Part shown: piece by piece, positions 26,692 through 35,873 of the stretch | Layout of the letters: each line of letters begins with the position of its first letter | How positions within the stretch are numbered: the first letter of the stretch is position 1 | Assembly (NCBI GenBank): GCA_029379225.1 | Contig: JAQYWR010000018.1 | Span: 3,495-67,494, forward strand | Reading direction: 5' to 3' | From: Nostoc sp. S4 | GTDB lineage: Bacteria > Cyanobacteriota > Cyanobacteriia > Cyanobacteriales > Nostocaceae | Length of the DNA stretch: 64,000 bases | The notes under the pieces: generated by a model | Told to the model about the DNA's origin: nothing | The model's input: the letters and a program-made list of their open reading frames with translations, nothing else | Databases searched by the model: none | Program-made: the position numbers and the translations under genes

Positions 26692-27387
26692 TTAGTAATT
26701 ATTTTGACGTTTAGTTATCTTCAACATCTGATTTCCACCTGGTTGTAGTTCATATTTGACTTTTTCAATATTTATCTTGTAATCTCTTGCACTATAATAT
26801 TTAACTATATTATCTAAATGTTGCGAAGGCTTTGACATTAAAGTCATCAAGGGAAATATTCTGATTTCTTCAGCAATACGCAGCATTTCAGCCACAGAAT
26901 TTAAGTGAAAATTATAATCTAGATGGTCTGAATATAAAAACAATAAATGCGAACAAAGGGCTATCTCAAATTCTTGATTTGGATATGCCAAATTTGGCAA
27001 TTCACCAAATATGTATCTGTTATTCTGTTTGCCATTATCATAATCAGACAGAAATTTTTGAATAACTCTTATTCGATTTTGTCGCAAGTCATCTGGAGAT
27101 TTATGATAGCTCCATACCCAATCATTCGGTGTAGCCTTGACTTGGTTAATGATATTATCTACCACTTCATTAAATCTTTGCAATATTTCATCGCTAGAAA
27201 ATTGGTAGAGTGGATCGATAGAAACTACACTTTTACCCTGATGTGTCATTTCAGCATTAAAACTTGCTGGGCCATCTCCAATCCCAATAATTCTTTTATT
27301 TAAATCTGCATTTGTTAAATTGAATATTTTTATATATTCATCCATTGACCTCCCAAAAGGAACTATCTTATCTAAAATCATTGCCAT
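26692..27387 (-). CDS. SAM-dependent methyltransferase-like protein
   Basis: 231 residues. Motif I of class I methyltransferases appears as RIIGIGDGPASFNAEMTHQG near residues 32-52, followed by VVSIDPLYQFS, whose acidic Asp is the expected ribose-binding residue. FEIALCSHLLFLYSDHLDYN is a motif IV/V equivalent. The C-terminus ends KITKRQNNY. Such proteins are widespread in cyanobacteria and usually unannotated. The substrate is unknown. Confidence 0.75.
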   Translation of the reverse strand: MAMILDKIVPFGRSMDEYIKIFNLTNADLNKRIIGIGDGPASFNAEMTHQGKSVVSIDPLYQFSSDEILQRFNEVVDNIINQVKATPNDWVWSYHKSPDDLRQNRIRVIQKFLSDYDNGKQNNRYIFGELPNLAYPNQEFEIALCSHLLFLYSDHLDYNFHLNSVAEMLRIAEEIRIFPLMTLMSKPSQHLDNIVKYYSARDYKINIEKVKYELQPGGNQMLKITKRQNNY

Positions 27388-27512
27388 AGAGTTTACCTTG
27401 AATGAAATAACTTTCTAGCTTCCCTTCTCTAAAATTTCTTTTATCCAGGTTTATTGCTCAAAGAGTAACACTGGTTTTGAGCATTCTGAATAATCAATGT
27501 TGATACATTTTG

Positions 27513-28094
27513 CTACTCACGCCGGACTGCTAAACAGCAATTATTCAAAAGCATATCAAGGTCTTTTACGACTTTCAAAGGATTTTTGCCTCTAAATATA
27601 GCAGCGATCGCCGCTTCATAAGGATTTCTACCAGTTTTTTTAACAGCATTGATTGCAGTTTTATTTGATAACCCTCGGACACTAACTAGCCATGCCGCTA
27701 ATACATGTCCAGTACGTCCTATGCCACCAGAACAGTGGACAACGACTTTCTCATTTTGCCGATCTGCTTCTATTAAAAAAGGAAGTATTTTCTGTGTGAG
27801 GGTTTCTAGATCGGATAAATGGAAATCTGCGATCGGTGCCCAACAAACTAGTTGATTACCAAATTCCTGTCTGTATGTTCCGAGCAGATCGTAGTAAGAA
27901 GCTAGTTGTTGCTTTGGAAGAAGGCAACAAACTCGCTTGACACCTTGGTGTTTCATGAATTCTATCCAATTATCAACCATCTTATTAGTGTATCTAGGTC
28001 GCGCAGCACCAAAGACTACTTGCTCGTTCTCACAAGCTGGGGCAAATTTATATATCTTGAAGTCTCTGATTTCTGAATTTTGAAAGTTCTTCAT
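27513..28094 (-). CDS. dual-specificity/tyrosine phosphatase
   Basis: 193 residues from the ATG at 28094; a TTG at 28106 is less likely. The signature HCSGGIGRTGHVLAAWLV is the CX5R active site of protein tyrosine phosphatases: the Cys nucleophile and Arg are present. Upstream, MVDNWIEFMKHQGVKRVCCL is typical of the dual-specificity (CDKN3-like) fold and DLETLTQKILPFLIEADRQ follows. Presumed cytoplasmic phosphoprotein phosphatase; targets unknown. Confidence 0.88.
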   Translation of the reverse strand: MKNFQNSEIRDFKIYKFAPACENEQVVFGAARPRYTNKMVDNWIEFMKHQGVKRVCCLLPKQQLASYYDLLGTYRQEFGNQLVCWAPIADFHLSDLETLTQKILPFLIEADRQNEKVVVHCSGGIGRTGHVLAAWLVSVRGLSNKTAINAVKKTGRNPYEAAIAAIFRGKNPLKVVKDLDMLLNNCCLAVRRE

Positions 28095-28417
28095 CGGTGA
28101 AATCAAATAGTTAACTTTTTTCAGCTTAAATTAATTATTTAACTAGAGCTTTCAAGCTGACAAATAGAGAATTGAAATTTGTATAAATAATTAACTAAAT
28201 GTGCCTAAGTATAAAATATTATATCTGGTTCATAATTAAATTTTTTGGAGAGAAATTGAAATAACCAAATGCTGTAAATAAATACATATTATTATGCTGT
28301 ATTCAACAGCAGTTTGCGCTCGAACTATCAAAATTTGGCAATTGTCATCGGAATTGAGGCTCTCTATCATCAAGAACGGTAGAATATACCTAATTTTCCT
28401 AGCTTCAAAGCCGAACC
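28095..28417. other. spacer between divergent genes
   Basis: AT-rich 323 bases separating the phosphatase and ycf23; must hold both promoters. No operator or repeat recognised. A minus-strand ORF 28236-28448 overlaps the ycf23 start and is probably a shadow. Confidence 0.5.
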
Positions 28418-29161
28418 ATGACGATGCATTCCATACTCCAACGTGCATTTACTGACCGCCGCGTCCTGAAAGCGATCGCCGGCTTAAATAATTTCGATGC
28501 CACTAGCGTCGCTGCTACTGTCAAAGCTGCTGAATTTGGTGGTGCTACTTTTGTCGATATCGCCGCCGATCCTGCCTTAGTTCAGTTAGCTAAAAGTTTG
28601 ACAAAACTACCAGTTTGTGTATCATCAGTAGAACCAGAGAAATTTGTTCCAGCTGTGGCAGCTGGTGCTGATTTAATTGAAATCGGGAATTTCGATTCTT
28701 TCTATGCTCAAGGACGCCGTTTTGAGGCTTCAGAAGTGCTAGCCTTAACTAAGCAAACCCGCGCTCTGTTTGGGGAAATTACCTTATCTGTCACCGTTCC
28801 CCACATCCTGGAACTAGATCGACAGGTACAACTAGCAGAGGAACTGGTGAAAGCTGGAGCAGATATTATCCAAACCGAAGGTGGTACTAGCAGTAATCCA
28901 GTTCACCCTGGAACTCTAGGATTAATTGAAAAAGCTGCGCCTACCTTGGCAGCAGCTTATGAGATATCCCGTGCAGTGACAGTACCAGTATTATGTGCTT
29001 CAGGCATTTCTAGCGTTACCGCACCATTAGCGATCGCTGCTGGTGCTGCTGGCGTTGGCGTTGGTTCCGCCATTAACCAACTCAATAGCGAAGTAGCAAT
29101 GATTGCTGTTGTGCGTGGTTTGGTGGAAGCGCTAGCAACTGCAAATACAGTTAGAAGTTAA
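28418..29161 (+). CDS. ycf23: Ycf23 (DUF561) TIM-barrel protein
   Basis: 247 residues. Matches the DUF561/Ycf23 family found in cyanobacteria and algal plastids: LKAIAGLNNFDATSVAATVK, AAEFGGATFVDIAADPAL, CVSSVEPEKFVPAVAAGADL, GADIIQTEGGTSSNPVHPG, and VPVLCASGISSVTAPLAIAA, GAAGVGVGSAIN. The fold is a TIM barrel with a phosphate-binding-like GVGVGSA end. No reaction is firmly assigned. The ATG could be at 28418 or 28424. It converges on the aminotransferase gene. Confidence 0.93.
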   Translation: MTMHSILQRAFTDRRVLKAIAGLNNFDATSVAATVKAAEFGGATFVDIAADPALVQLAKSLTKLPVCVSSVEPEKFVPAVAAGADLIEIGNFDSFYAQGRRFEASEVLALTKQTRALFGEITLSVTVPHILELDRQVQLAEELVKAGADIIQTEGGTSSNPVHPGTLGLIEKAAPTLAAAYEISRAVTVPVLCASGISSVTAPLAIAAGAAGVGVGSAINQLNSEVAMIAVVRGLVEALATANTVRS

Positions 29162-29180
29162 GAGCGATGAGTTAGGTGGT

Positions 29181-29223
29181 TAGGAGTTGAAGAAACTTGT
29201 TAATTCAAAACTCCAAACTCCTA
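29181..29223. repeat. TAGGAGTT/AACTCCTA inverted repeat
   Basis: AGGAGTT (29182-29188) pairs with AACTCCT (29216-29222) in heptamer-type DNA between ycf23 and the convergent aminotransferase gene. It could work as a bidirectional transcription end. Confidence 0.45.
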
Positions 29224-29242
29224 CACTTCCAATTCCTAAGTT

Positions 29243-30391
29243 TTAACTCATAACTTCTTTAAGCGCATAAATCACTTGGTCTTGCTGTTGTTGTGTCAGT
29301 TCTGGGAACATAGGCAAGGATATGACTTCATGGCAAGCTTGCTCTGCCACTGGTAAGTCTCCAATTTGATAGCCCAGATTTTGATAAACTGGCTGCAAGT
29401 GTAAAGGGTAGGGGTAGTAAACCATTGAACTGACACCTTGCTCTTGCAATTGGTTACGCACCCAATCTCGATATTTGGCGCTGGCACCATTTCGTCCTTC
29501 ACCTGAAATGCGAATAGTGTATTGATTCCATACCCCAATACCCTCTGGCAGTTCTTGGGGCGGGATGATGCCTGGAATTTGACTGAGGAATTGATAGTAA
29601 TAATTGGCAATCTCTTGCCGCCGTTCATTCCAAATATCCAAATAACGCAGCTTAATTTGCAAAATAGCCGCTTGTAGGGCATCCAAGCGGCTATTTACAC
29701 CTATTTCCTCGTGTAAATATCGAATTTTACTTCCATGATCCCGTAGGATTCGCACTTTTGTAGCGATCGCTGGATCGTTAGTCGTTATTGCTCCGCCATC
29801 GCCGCAACCACCAAGATTTTTCGTAGGGTAGAAACTAAAGCAACCAATATGTCCAATGCTGCCGACTTTTTGCTCGGCCCAAATTGCGCCTGTAGATTGA
29901 GCGCAATCTTCAATTACTGATAAATTGTAAGAAAGAGCGATCGCCATCAATGATGTCATATCCACTGGTTGCCCAAATAGGTGAACCGGGATAATCGCTT
30001 TGGTTTTTGGTGTAATCGCTGCTGTTATTTGTTCTACATCTAAGTTAAACGTAGTAGCATCAATATCAACGAAAACAGGTTTTGCACCCACAGCGCTAAT
30101 CACTTCAGCAGTAGCGATAAAAGTGAAAGGGGTTGTAATCACTTCATCGCCTGCACCAATTCCCAACACTCGTAGAGCTAAATAAAGCGCATCAGTACCA
30201 GAATTACAAGCTATACATTGACTAACACCATGATACGCGGCAAACTGTTGCTCAAAGCCTTCGACTAAGGGACCACCGATATAACGACCAGAAGCTAGAA
30301 CTTCTAAAACTGCTGCACTTACTTCTGCTTCGATGCTGGTATATTGCTGCTTGATATCAAAAGCAGGGACGGGATTTACGCTTTGGATCAT
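29243..30391 (-). CDS. DegT/DnrJ/EryC1/StrS aminotransferase
   Basis: 382 residues, PLP-dependent sugar aminotransferase family. Seen: VPAFDIKQQYTSIEAEVSAA, GVSQCIACNSGTDALYLALR, IEDCAQSTGAIW with the PLP-binding Asp, CFSFYPTKNLGGCGDGGAI with the Schiff-base Lys, and QLQEQGVSSMVYYPYPLHLQ at the C-terminus. Likely makes an amino-nucleotide sugar for cell surface polysaccharide. No sugar dehydratase or glycosyltransferase is adjacent (nearest glycosyltransferases are at 20 kb). Confidence 0.92.
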   Translation of the reverse strand: MIQSVNPVPAFDIKQQYTSIEAEVSAAVLEVLASGRYIGGPLVEGFEQQFAAYHGVSQCIACNSGTDALYLALRVLGIGAGDEVITTPFTFIATAEVISAVGAKPVFVDIDATTFNLDVEQITAAITPKTKAIIPVHLFGQPVDMTSLMAIALSYNLSVIEDCAQSTGAIWAEQKVGSIGHIGCFSFYPTKNLGGCGDGGAITTNDPAIATKVRILRDHGSKIRYLHEEIGVNSRLDALQAAILQIKLRYLDIWNERRQEIANYYYQFLSQIPGIIPPQELPEGIGVWNQYTIRISGEGRNGASAKYRDWVRNQLQEQGVSSMVYYPYPLHLQPVYQNLGYQIGDLPVAEQACHEVISLPMFPELTQQQQDQVIYALKEVMS

Positions 30392-30714
30392 GAGTTCTTA
30401 TTATTTTATCGGAGATACAAAGGATGCACTTCGAGAGTCAATTTTTGCAGATTGAATTGTTAATCAAAGAGCTGTTAAAAGACTATCGCCCAAATTACGC
30501 ATCTCTTAGGGTTTTTGCTGGAATTGTGGTGTATTCAACCGCACATTTAATTTACAAGAAAGTAGTCTTACTAAGTGGTTGCCATGTTAAAGTTGTACCA
30601 TTTTGAATTTAAATTGCTGAAGGTGATATATATCAACCAAGAGCCAACACGTTGAATCAAAGTTCCTCTTGTACGTGCTGCTTTGAGAAGAAAATACCAG
30701 GAGATAGAAAACCC
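30392..30714. other. spacer with weak 60-codon ORF
   Basis: The ORF 30424-30606 (MHFESQFLQIELLIKELLKD...) shows no domain; AGGATG overlaps its start only as chance. I do not support it as a gene. The fetB ribosome binding site GGAG is at 30700-30703. Confidence 0.45.
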
Positions 30715-31491
30715 ATGCAGGAGCTAATCGAGCTAGATTTTGTGGATTTAGCTATTGCTTTAGGATTAATGGCGATCGCCATTGGTGTATCTAGCTGGGA
30801 AAAATTAGGACTAGAGTTGAACTTAGCCCTTGCTACTGGAAGAACCATCTTACAACTACTTGTATTGGGATACATTTTAGATTTCATCTTTGCTTGGAAC
30901 AATGGTTGGGCAGTTTTAGCGATATTAGCAATCATGCTGACGATTACGGCGATTGTCGCACGAAATCGCATCAGTCAAAAAATTCCTTATGTATTGCCTT
31001 TGGTATGGGGTGCAATTTTCATCAGTAGCGCCTTGACAGTGCTTTATACCAACTTCTTGATTCTTCAACCAGACAGATGGTATCAACCACAGTATGTGAT
31101 TCCCTTAGCAGGGATAGTCATAGGTAATGCCATGAACGCAGCGGCGATCGCTGGCGAACGCCTTGTGAGTACAATTAATTCCAGCCATCTGGAAATAGAA
31201 ACCCATTTGAGCTTAGGTGCAACACCACAGCAAGCTGTCAGCCAGTACCGCAAAGACGCCATTAGGGTTGCATTGATTCCAACTCTCAATCAAATGATAC
31301 TTATAGGTATGGTGGCAATACCAGGAATTACCACCGGACAGTTACTAGCTGGTGTCAAACCTTTGGATGCTGTATCCTACGAAATTTTAATTACTTTCAT
31401 AGTTGCTTCTACTAATTTACTGACAACAGTATTGTTGACTAAAGGATTGTGTCGTCAGTTTTTTAACTCTGCCGCGCAGTTAATCAGGTGA
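30715..31491 (+). CDS. fetB: FetB-family iron export ABC transporter permease
   Basis: 258 residues from the ATG at 30715 with CCAGGAGATAG upstream; the TTG at 30652 would be less normal. Seven or so hydrophobic segments. Seen: LATGRTILQLLVLGYILDFI, YVIPLAGIVIGNAMNAAAIA, GERL, LEIETHLSLGATPQQAV, and MVAIPGITTGQLLAGVKPLD. This is the UPF0014/FetB family, whose E. coli member exports iron with the ATPase FetA. No fetA is in the window; the ATPase must be encoded elsewhere. Length matches the family. Confidence 0.92.
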   Translation: MQELIELDFVDLAIALGLMAIAIGVSSWEKLGLELNLALATGRTILQLLVLGYILDFIFAWNNGWAVLAILAIMLTITAIVARNRISQKIPYVLPLVWGAIFISSALTVLYTNFLILQPDRWYQPQYVIPLAGIVIGNAMNAAAIAGERLVSTINSSHLEIETHLSLGATPQQAVSQYRKDAIRVALIPTLNQMILIGMVAIPGITTGQLLAGVKPLDAVSYEILITFIVASTNLLTTVLLTKGLCRQFFNSAAQLIR

Positions 31492-31548
31492 AGCGTTAAT
31501 CTACATCTAAGAGTATTTCATCATCTTGCCCTGGTAAATCGAGGACTC

Positions 31549-31605
31549 AAGAAACACTTGTCAAAAACTTATCAAGTCAAATTTTTGATTAATTAAGTGT
31601 TTCTT
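31549..31605. terminator. nested hairpin between fetB and the next gene
   Basis: AAGAAACACTT (31549-31559) pairs perfectly with AAGTGTTTCTT (31595-31605), and inside it TCAAAAA (31561-31567) with TTTTTGA (31582-31588). It sits between convergent fetB and the 604-residue gene, so a bidirectional transcription end is likely; no U-run follows the outer stem. Confidence 0.5.
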
Positions 31606-31681
31606 TGATTCGTAGCGAGGGGTTTAATATTTTTGAATGCGTGACTTTTGACTTCCCCCTCGTGGGGCACTCCTAACTTTT

Positions 31682-33496
31682 CTATCCTCCTAAAGTCCGC
31701 GTATAAATTACTTGACCTTGCGAATCATAAAGGAAAAGAGACAAATTGGCATTGTCACTAATTACAGCTAGGGCTTCTCGTAGGATTTGTAAATGATTGC
31801 TAAGGTCAGCAGCAGTATCCAAATTCTGTGAATTAGAATTAGCCAAGGTATTTTGTCTTAATTGGTCGTACTCAGGAGTTAACCGCACTATAATTCCTGC
31901 ATTATCCATGCTAAAAGTGCAAATCCGAATTCCGTTAACACAGGTTTTATCTAAGTCGATGCGGGTTTGTTGCAAACTACTAACAACTTGTAGTTTTTCT
32001 CGTACTTGTTTGAGGGCTGTTGAGTAGGGTTCGATTAGGGACTGAGCCTGAGTGTAATACAAGCTATCTTGGGAAACTTTTTTAACAGTTTCCAAAGCCT
32101 GCTCCCAGTATATCGCCGCTACTTGCCATTGGTTTTGTTGCTGATAGACTTTGGCTTGGTTGGCGGTACTAACGGCTTGTTGGTAGGTTCTAGCAGCTAA
32201 TTGTTCCTTAATAGTGCGATCGCGTGCTGCTACTAACTTAGGTTTATAATCTAACAACAACTTTTGGGCTTGTTGATATGTGGGGCTAGTCTGGGGAATC
32301 ATCCTCAAGGCATTAATGACTATCTGCCAGTTAGACTCTACTTTTTGCCAATCCTTCAAGGATTTAGCACTAGCTTGTCGGTTCTCGGCTGTATTTGCTA
32401 CAGCTTTTGCTGCTGCTAGTTTTTTCAGCCATTTTTCTTCAATTAGTATCTGCTGATTTACAGCGTGCAAACTGATACGATAGCTAAATAATTTTGCTTG
32501 CACTAGGGCATACAGTTCGCTATTAGGAGTTATAGCCTCTAGTGGTGCGATCGCCTGTCGCCATAAATGTTGTCTAGCTTGTATTTCTTCCAAACTACCT
32601 GCGGGAGTTTTAATTTTTTCTGCTGCTAAAGATGCGGTCTGCAAAGCCTTAACTACCTGGTCGATTTTTTGCGAGCGCCCAGACAAATTTGCTTTAAGTT
32701 CTTGCGATCCCTGGTAACGCGGCGACCAACTAGGAATTACGTTCAAGCCTGTACTAGCCGCTGCTAATTGCTGCTGCACTGCTACTAATTCTTTTTCTGA
32801 CTTGGCGTGGCGCATCAATTCTGGGGATTGTGTTTTTAATTGCTCAGCAACTTCTATTTCTTTACACTCAGACATCACACAAGGGCGAGTCAGCAAATAG
32901 CCACCAACACCTAAAACGACAATTCCCACTAACGCTACACCTACGAACAGAGGTTTGACTTGGCGTGCTGGTTTAGAAGCTGCTAAATTCGGCACATCTG
33001 CAAATGGGTCAAATACTTCCTCTTGTTCAGTTTCATCAACTGATGGTAAATAGGTCAGAGCTGATGAGGCGGATGAAGAGGATGAAGAGTAGGCGGACAA
33101 AGGGGACAAGTAAGATATTGCTCCCTCATCTTTCCCTACTCCCCTTACTTCCCGAGCTCCCCAAATTCCCATCTCCTCATCTTCCCATCCCGTTCTTTGC
33201 TTGAGAGCTAGAAAACATTTGCTATAAGGAAGTTGTTCGCCAAAAACTCTGAGGAAACATTGCACTCGTTGCTCTCTGTAGGATGCTAAAGACTGAAGTA
33301 CGTCCTCGATGACTGCAAAGATGACTTGAGCATCAACTATTACACTTGATGGGTGTTGAGTTAAAATCATTAGCTCGTCTTTATTGACGGCACATTTAAC
33401 TTGAAAGACTCCAGCTGATGAGACTTCTACCAGCAATTGTTCCTGCAAAGTTTTAGCTAAAAGCTGTAAATCTTCCTGCTGGACTGCTACTTTCAT
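31682..33496 (-). CDS. membrane-anchored coiled-coil protein, cyanobacterial hypothetical
   Basis: 604 residues. The N-terminal 100 residues are a cytoplasmic domain (QQEDLQLLAKTLQEQLLVEV, VIVDAQVIFAVIEDVLQSLA). Then comes a low-complexity stretch, residues about 104-152, ending in a Ser run. A TM helix lies near 182-203 (PLFVGVALVGIVVLGVGGYL). The periplasmic part begins with two Cys (CVMSEC), has long helical repeats (QQQLAAASTGLNVIPSWSPR, KVYQQQNQWQVAAIYWEQAL) and a C-terminal domain with GIRICTFSMDNAGIIVRLTP. No known enzyme motif. The low-complexity stretch resembles spacer repeat DNA and varies in such proteins. Confidence 0.75.
   Translation of the reverse strand: MKVAVQQEDLQLLAKTLQEQLLVEVSSAGVFQVKCAVNKDELMILTQHPSSVIVDAQVIFAVIEDVLQSLASYREQRVQCFLRVFGEQLPYSKCFLALKQRTGWEDEEMGIWGAREVRGVGKDEGAISYLSPLSAYSSSSSSASSALTYLPSVDETEQEEVFDPFADVPNLAASKPARQVKPLFVGVALVGIVVLGVGGYLLTRPCVMSECKEIEVAEQLKTQSPELMRHAKSEKELVAVQQQLAAASTGLNVIPSWSPRYQGSQELKANLSGRSQKIDQVVKALQTASLAAEKIKTPAGSLEEIQARQHLWRQAIAPLEAITPNSELYALVQAKLFSYRISLHAVNQQILIEEKWLKKLAAAKAVANTAENRQASAKSLKDWQKVESNWQIVINALRMIPQTSPTYQQAQKLLLDYKPKLVAARDRTIKEQLAARTYQQAVSTANQAKVYQQQNQWQVAAIYWEQALETVKKVSQDSLYYTQAQSLIEPYSTALKQVREKLQVVSSLQQTRIDLDKTCVNGIRICTFSMDNAGIIVRLTPEYDQLRQNTLANSNSQNLDTAADLSNHLQILREALAVISDNANLSLFLYDSQGQVIYTRTLGG
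33040..33185. repeat. repeat-like low-complexity insert in the coiled-coil protein
   Basis: CCCTACTCCCCTTACTTCCC and GAGGCGGATGAAGAGGATGA tracts in the coding frame of the 604-residue protein, coding for a Ser-rich and a Gly/Arg/Glu-rich segment. Same style as spacer heptamer DNA elsewhere in the window. Confidence 0.55.
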
Positions 33497-34348
33497 AATG
33501 AACTTCTATATTGTTTTGATTATTTTTAAGGAGATGAAAAGAACTTTTTGGATTTTTTGAATAAAGATGCCCAGTTTAACCAACCATAGCCTGAAAATCT
33601 AATCGAACAACTTTCTAACACAAATTCCGACTTTTAACCAAAAATTCAAATACTAGTAGATTGTTCGCATGGCTACATTTTCACGCTACTAGATACAAAA
33701 TTAGATAATCTATCTGCGGGTATATATTTTTTGATAAAAAACGGGAATAATAGAATTTTTAAGCATTGTGACTGCATAATTTTATAACAATTAAATTGAC
33801 AACAGCTAAGTAGAACAGTGTAAATAAACCAAAGTATGTAACGAAAAATCAAATCAACTAAAACCTTCTTCTATTCTGCGTTCTGCCTTAAAAAAGGGTG
33901 TGGAGTGTGGGGTGTGGGGTGTAGAGGATATTCCTTTTTCATGCATGGCGGTAAAACTTGTTTCATTGGGACTGCCTTGTGTCCACTGTTCTCTGCTCTA
34001 TACCCGCTCTTAATGATAAATATTCACCCCGACTTCCCTACTCTTTGGCAAGATTCTAGTTGCAGAGGAGTTGTGACAAAATTATCCACAGGTTAAGGAA
34101 ATATGGCAATGTCAGAGGCTTTTGACAGGTATGCTAGTTATCTTCTATGCTGGAAAGTCTACTGAGGAGATTAATTACGTCTTGTGGGTAGAAAAATTAA
34201 TTTGCCTCATCTGCTGAATTCGATAAAATTGATACGTGAAAAATAAGTTTTTTTAGCTGCCAAAAGTTTAATTATGTAATAAAAGTGCTGTCAAATATTT
34301 AGATAGTACTAAGCCTCAGCTTGGAAAGTGTCAATATAAGGTGTATCA
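33497..34348. other. 850-base gene-free spacer with heptamers
   Basis: Separates divergently transcribed genes. GTGTGGG heptamers lie at 33894-33926. The ORF 33905-34096 starts in this repeat and has no gene character. Elsewhere AT-rich sequence; the sucC-like binding site AAGGTG is at 34338-34343. Confidence 0.55.
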
Positions 34349-35572
34349 ATGGATTTATTAGAGTATCAAGTGAAAGAATGGTTTGGGAAGATAGGCATTC
34401 CTGTATTGCCTTCGCAACGAATTGACCATCCTACAGATTTAAAACGTTTAAAAATTCGCTTTCCAATTGTACTGAAATCTCAAGTACATGGAGCAGAACG
34501 GGCAAAAGCAGGTGGAGTGAGATTTGCTGAAACAACTATCGATGCGATCGCCGCTGCTCAAAATATCTTTAGTTTACCGATATGGGGGGAGTTACCGGAA
34601 GTTGTCCTAGCAGAATCCCAATACGACGCCAACCAGGAATTTTATCTAGCAGTGGTTTTAGACACCGCTGTTTGCCGACCAGTGCTTTTAGGTTCCAAAG
34701 AAGCAAACATCGATTGGGAATCGGCTGGAGAAAAAATGCACTATGTCGTTGTCGAACAGGAATTTTCTCCATTTTATGCTCGACGACTTGCTTTGAAAAT
34801 GGGGTTGCAGGGGACGCTGATGCAGTCGGTAAGCACCGTTGTCCAGAAAATGTACCAGTTATTTATGCAAAAAGACCTGGATTTAGTCGAAATTAATCCC
34901 TTGGCAGTCAATCCTAATGGTGAAGTTATGGCTCTCAATGGTAAAGTCAGGGTAAATGAACGCTCGATCAAACGTCATCCAGATCTTACCCAAATGGCAG
35001 CAAAAATTATCAGCCGTCATCCAAGTACTGAAATAAACGGTATTTTGGGCGACTGGGAAGGCGTGCAAATGTACGGAAAAATCGGAATATTAGGTAATGG
35101 TACTGGTTCGGTTATGGCAACTTTGGATTTAGTGTCTAATGCTGGCGGTAAACCAGGAGTTTGTTTGAATCTACGCCATGCTTTCCTTACAGATACCACA
35201 CCAACTACCTTTTGCGATCGCCTAGAAACAGGTTTAAAAATTTTGGCTGCTGACAAAAGCATCGAAGTCATACTAATTAACTTCTTAGGTAGTATTCCTC
35301 AAGCTGAGGAAATAACCCAAGTTATAGCCAAATTTGTAGAACAAGACAATAACGAACTCAAATTACAAGTTGGACGCTCTAATGGTAGTAAACGCCAAGA
35401 TCTAAATTTTCCATCCTTAGTTATCCGGCTTGCTGGTTCGGAGTTAAATCCAACTAGAAATTATTTAGCAACACTTAAAACTAATAGTAGTAGCCTTGCT
35501 GTGGTAGAAAATTTAGATGAAGCGGTGAAAGTTGCAGTTCGTCTTGCTAAACCAAATGCTAATAAGAAGTAG
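34349..35572 (+). CDS. succinyl-CoA synthetase beta-like ATP-grasp protein
   Basis: 407 residues with an ATG at 34349 after AAGGTG. Overall similarity to SucC: MDLLEYQVKEWFGKIGIPVL, VLKSQVHGAERAKAGGVRFA, RRLALKMGLQG, DLDLVEINPLAVNPNGEVMA. However, key positions differ. The Mg-ligand Asp of LDGK is Asn197 (LNGK), and the CoA/phosphate-side loop LDVGGGA is LNLRHAF. NxFGG is NFLGS. So catalysis as in classic succinyl-CoA ligase is doubtful. It pairs with the alpha-like gene 300 bases downstream. It could bind CoA or nucleotide in a modified reaction or as a regulatory protein. Confidence 0.8.
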   Translation: MDLLEYQVKEWFGKIGIPVLPSQRIDHPTDLKRLKIRFPIVLKSQVHGAERAKAGGVRFAETTIDAIAAAQNIFSLPIWGELPEVVLAESQYDANQEFYLAVVLDTAVCRPVLLGSKEANIDWESAGEKMHYVVVEQEFSPFYARRLALKMGLQGTLMQSVSTVVQKMYQLFMQKDLDLVEINPLAVNPNGEVMALNGKVRVNERSIKRHPDLTQMAAKIISRHPSTEINGILGDWEGVQMYGKIGILGNGTGSVMATLDLVSNAGGKPGVCLNLRHAFLTDTTPTTFCDRLETGLKILAADKSIEVILINFLGSIPQAEEITQVIAKFVEQDNNELKLQVGRSNGSKRQDLNFPSLVIRLAGSELNPTRNYLATLKTNSSSLAVVENLDEAVKVAVRLAKPNANKK

Positions 35573-35873
35573 CCATCAATAATTACTAATTCGTAATGCG
35601 TTTTACTCGGCAACGCTAGTGTAAATGGGAAGTGCAAAGCGCGATATAATTAAAAATTAAGATTTGTCAAATGCCATCTCAATTTCCTACTTTTAAATCT
35701 GTAGGCTTATTTGGTTAAATTAGTATTACTTTTTAATAATGGAGAGAAATTTAGAGATGGAATCCGAAAAATAATAAATTTCAGTAAAAACTGAATTAAT
35801 ACAATACTGTATACATATCGTTTTATGCCCAGTGGCTCGACTCACTGGCTTGGCAAGCTTACGGTAATTTATT

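Noticed and set aside
30424-30606. 60-codon ORF before fetB
   Set aside because: No conserved feature seen; weak composition.
33905-34096. 63-codon ORF
   Set aside because: Starts inside GTGTGGG heptamers and has no domain.
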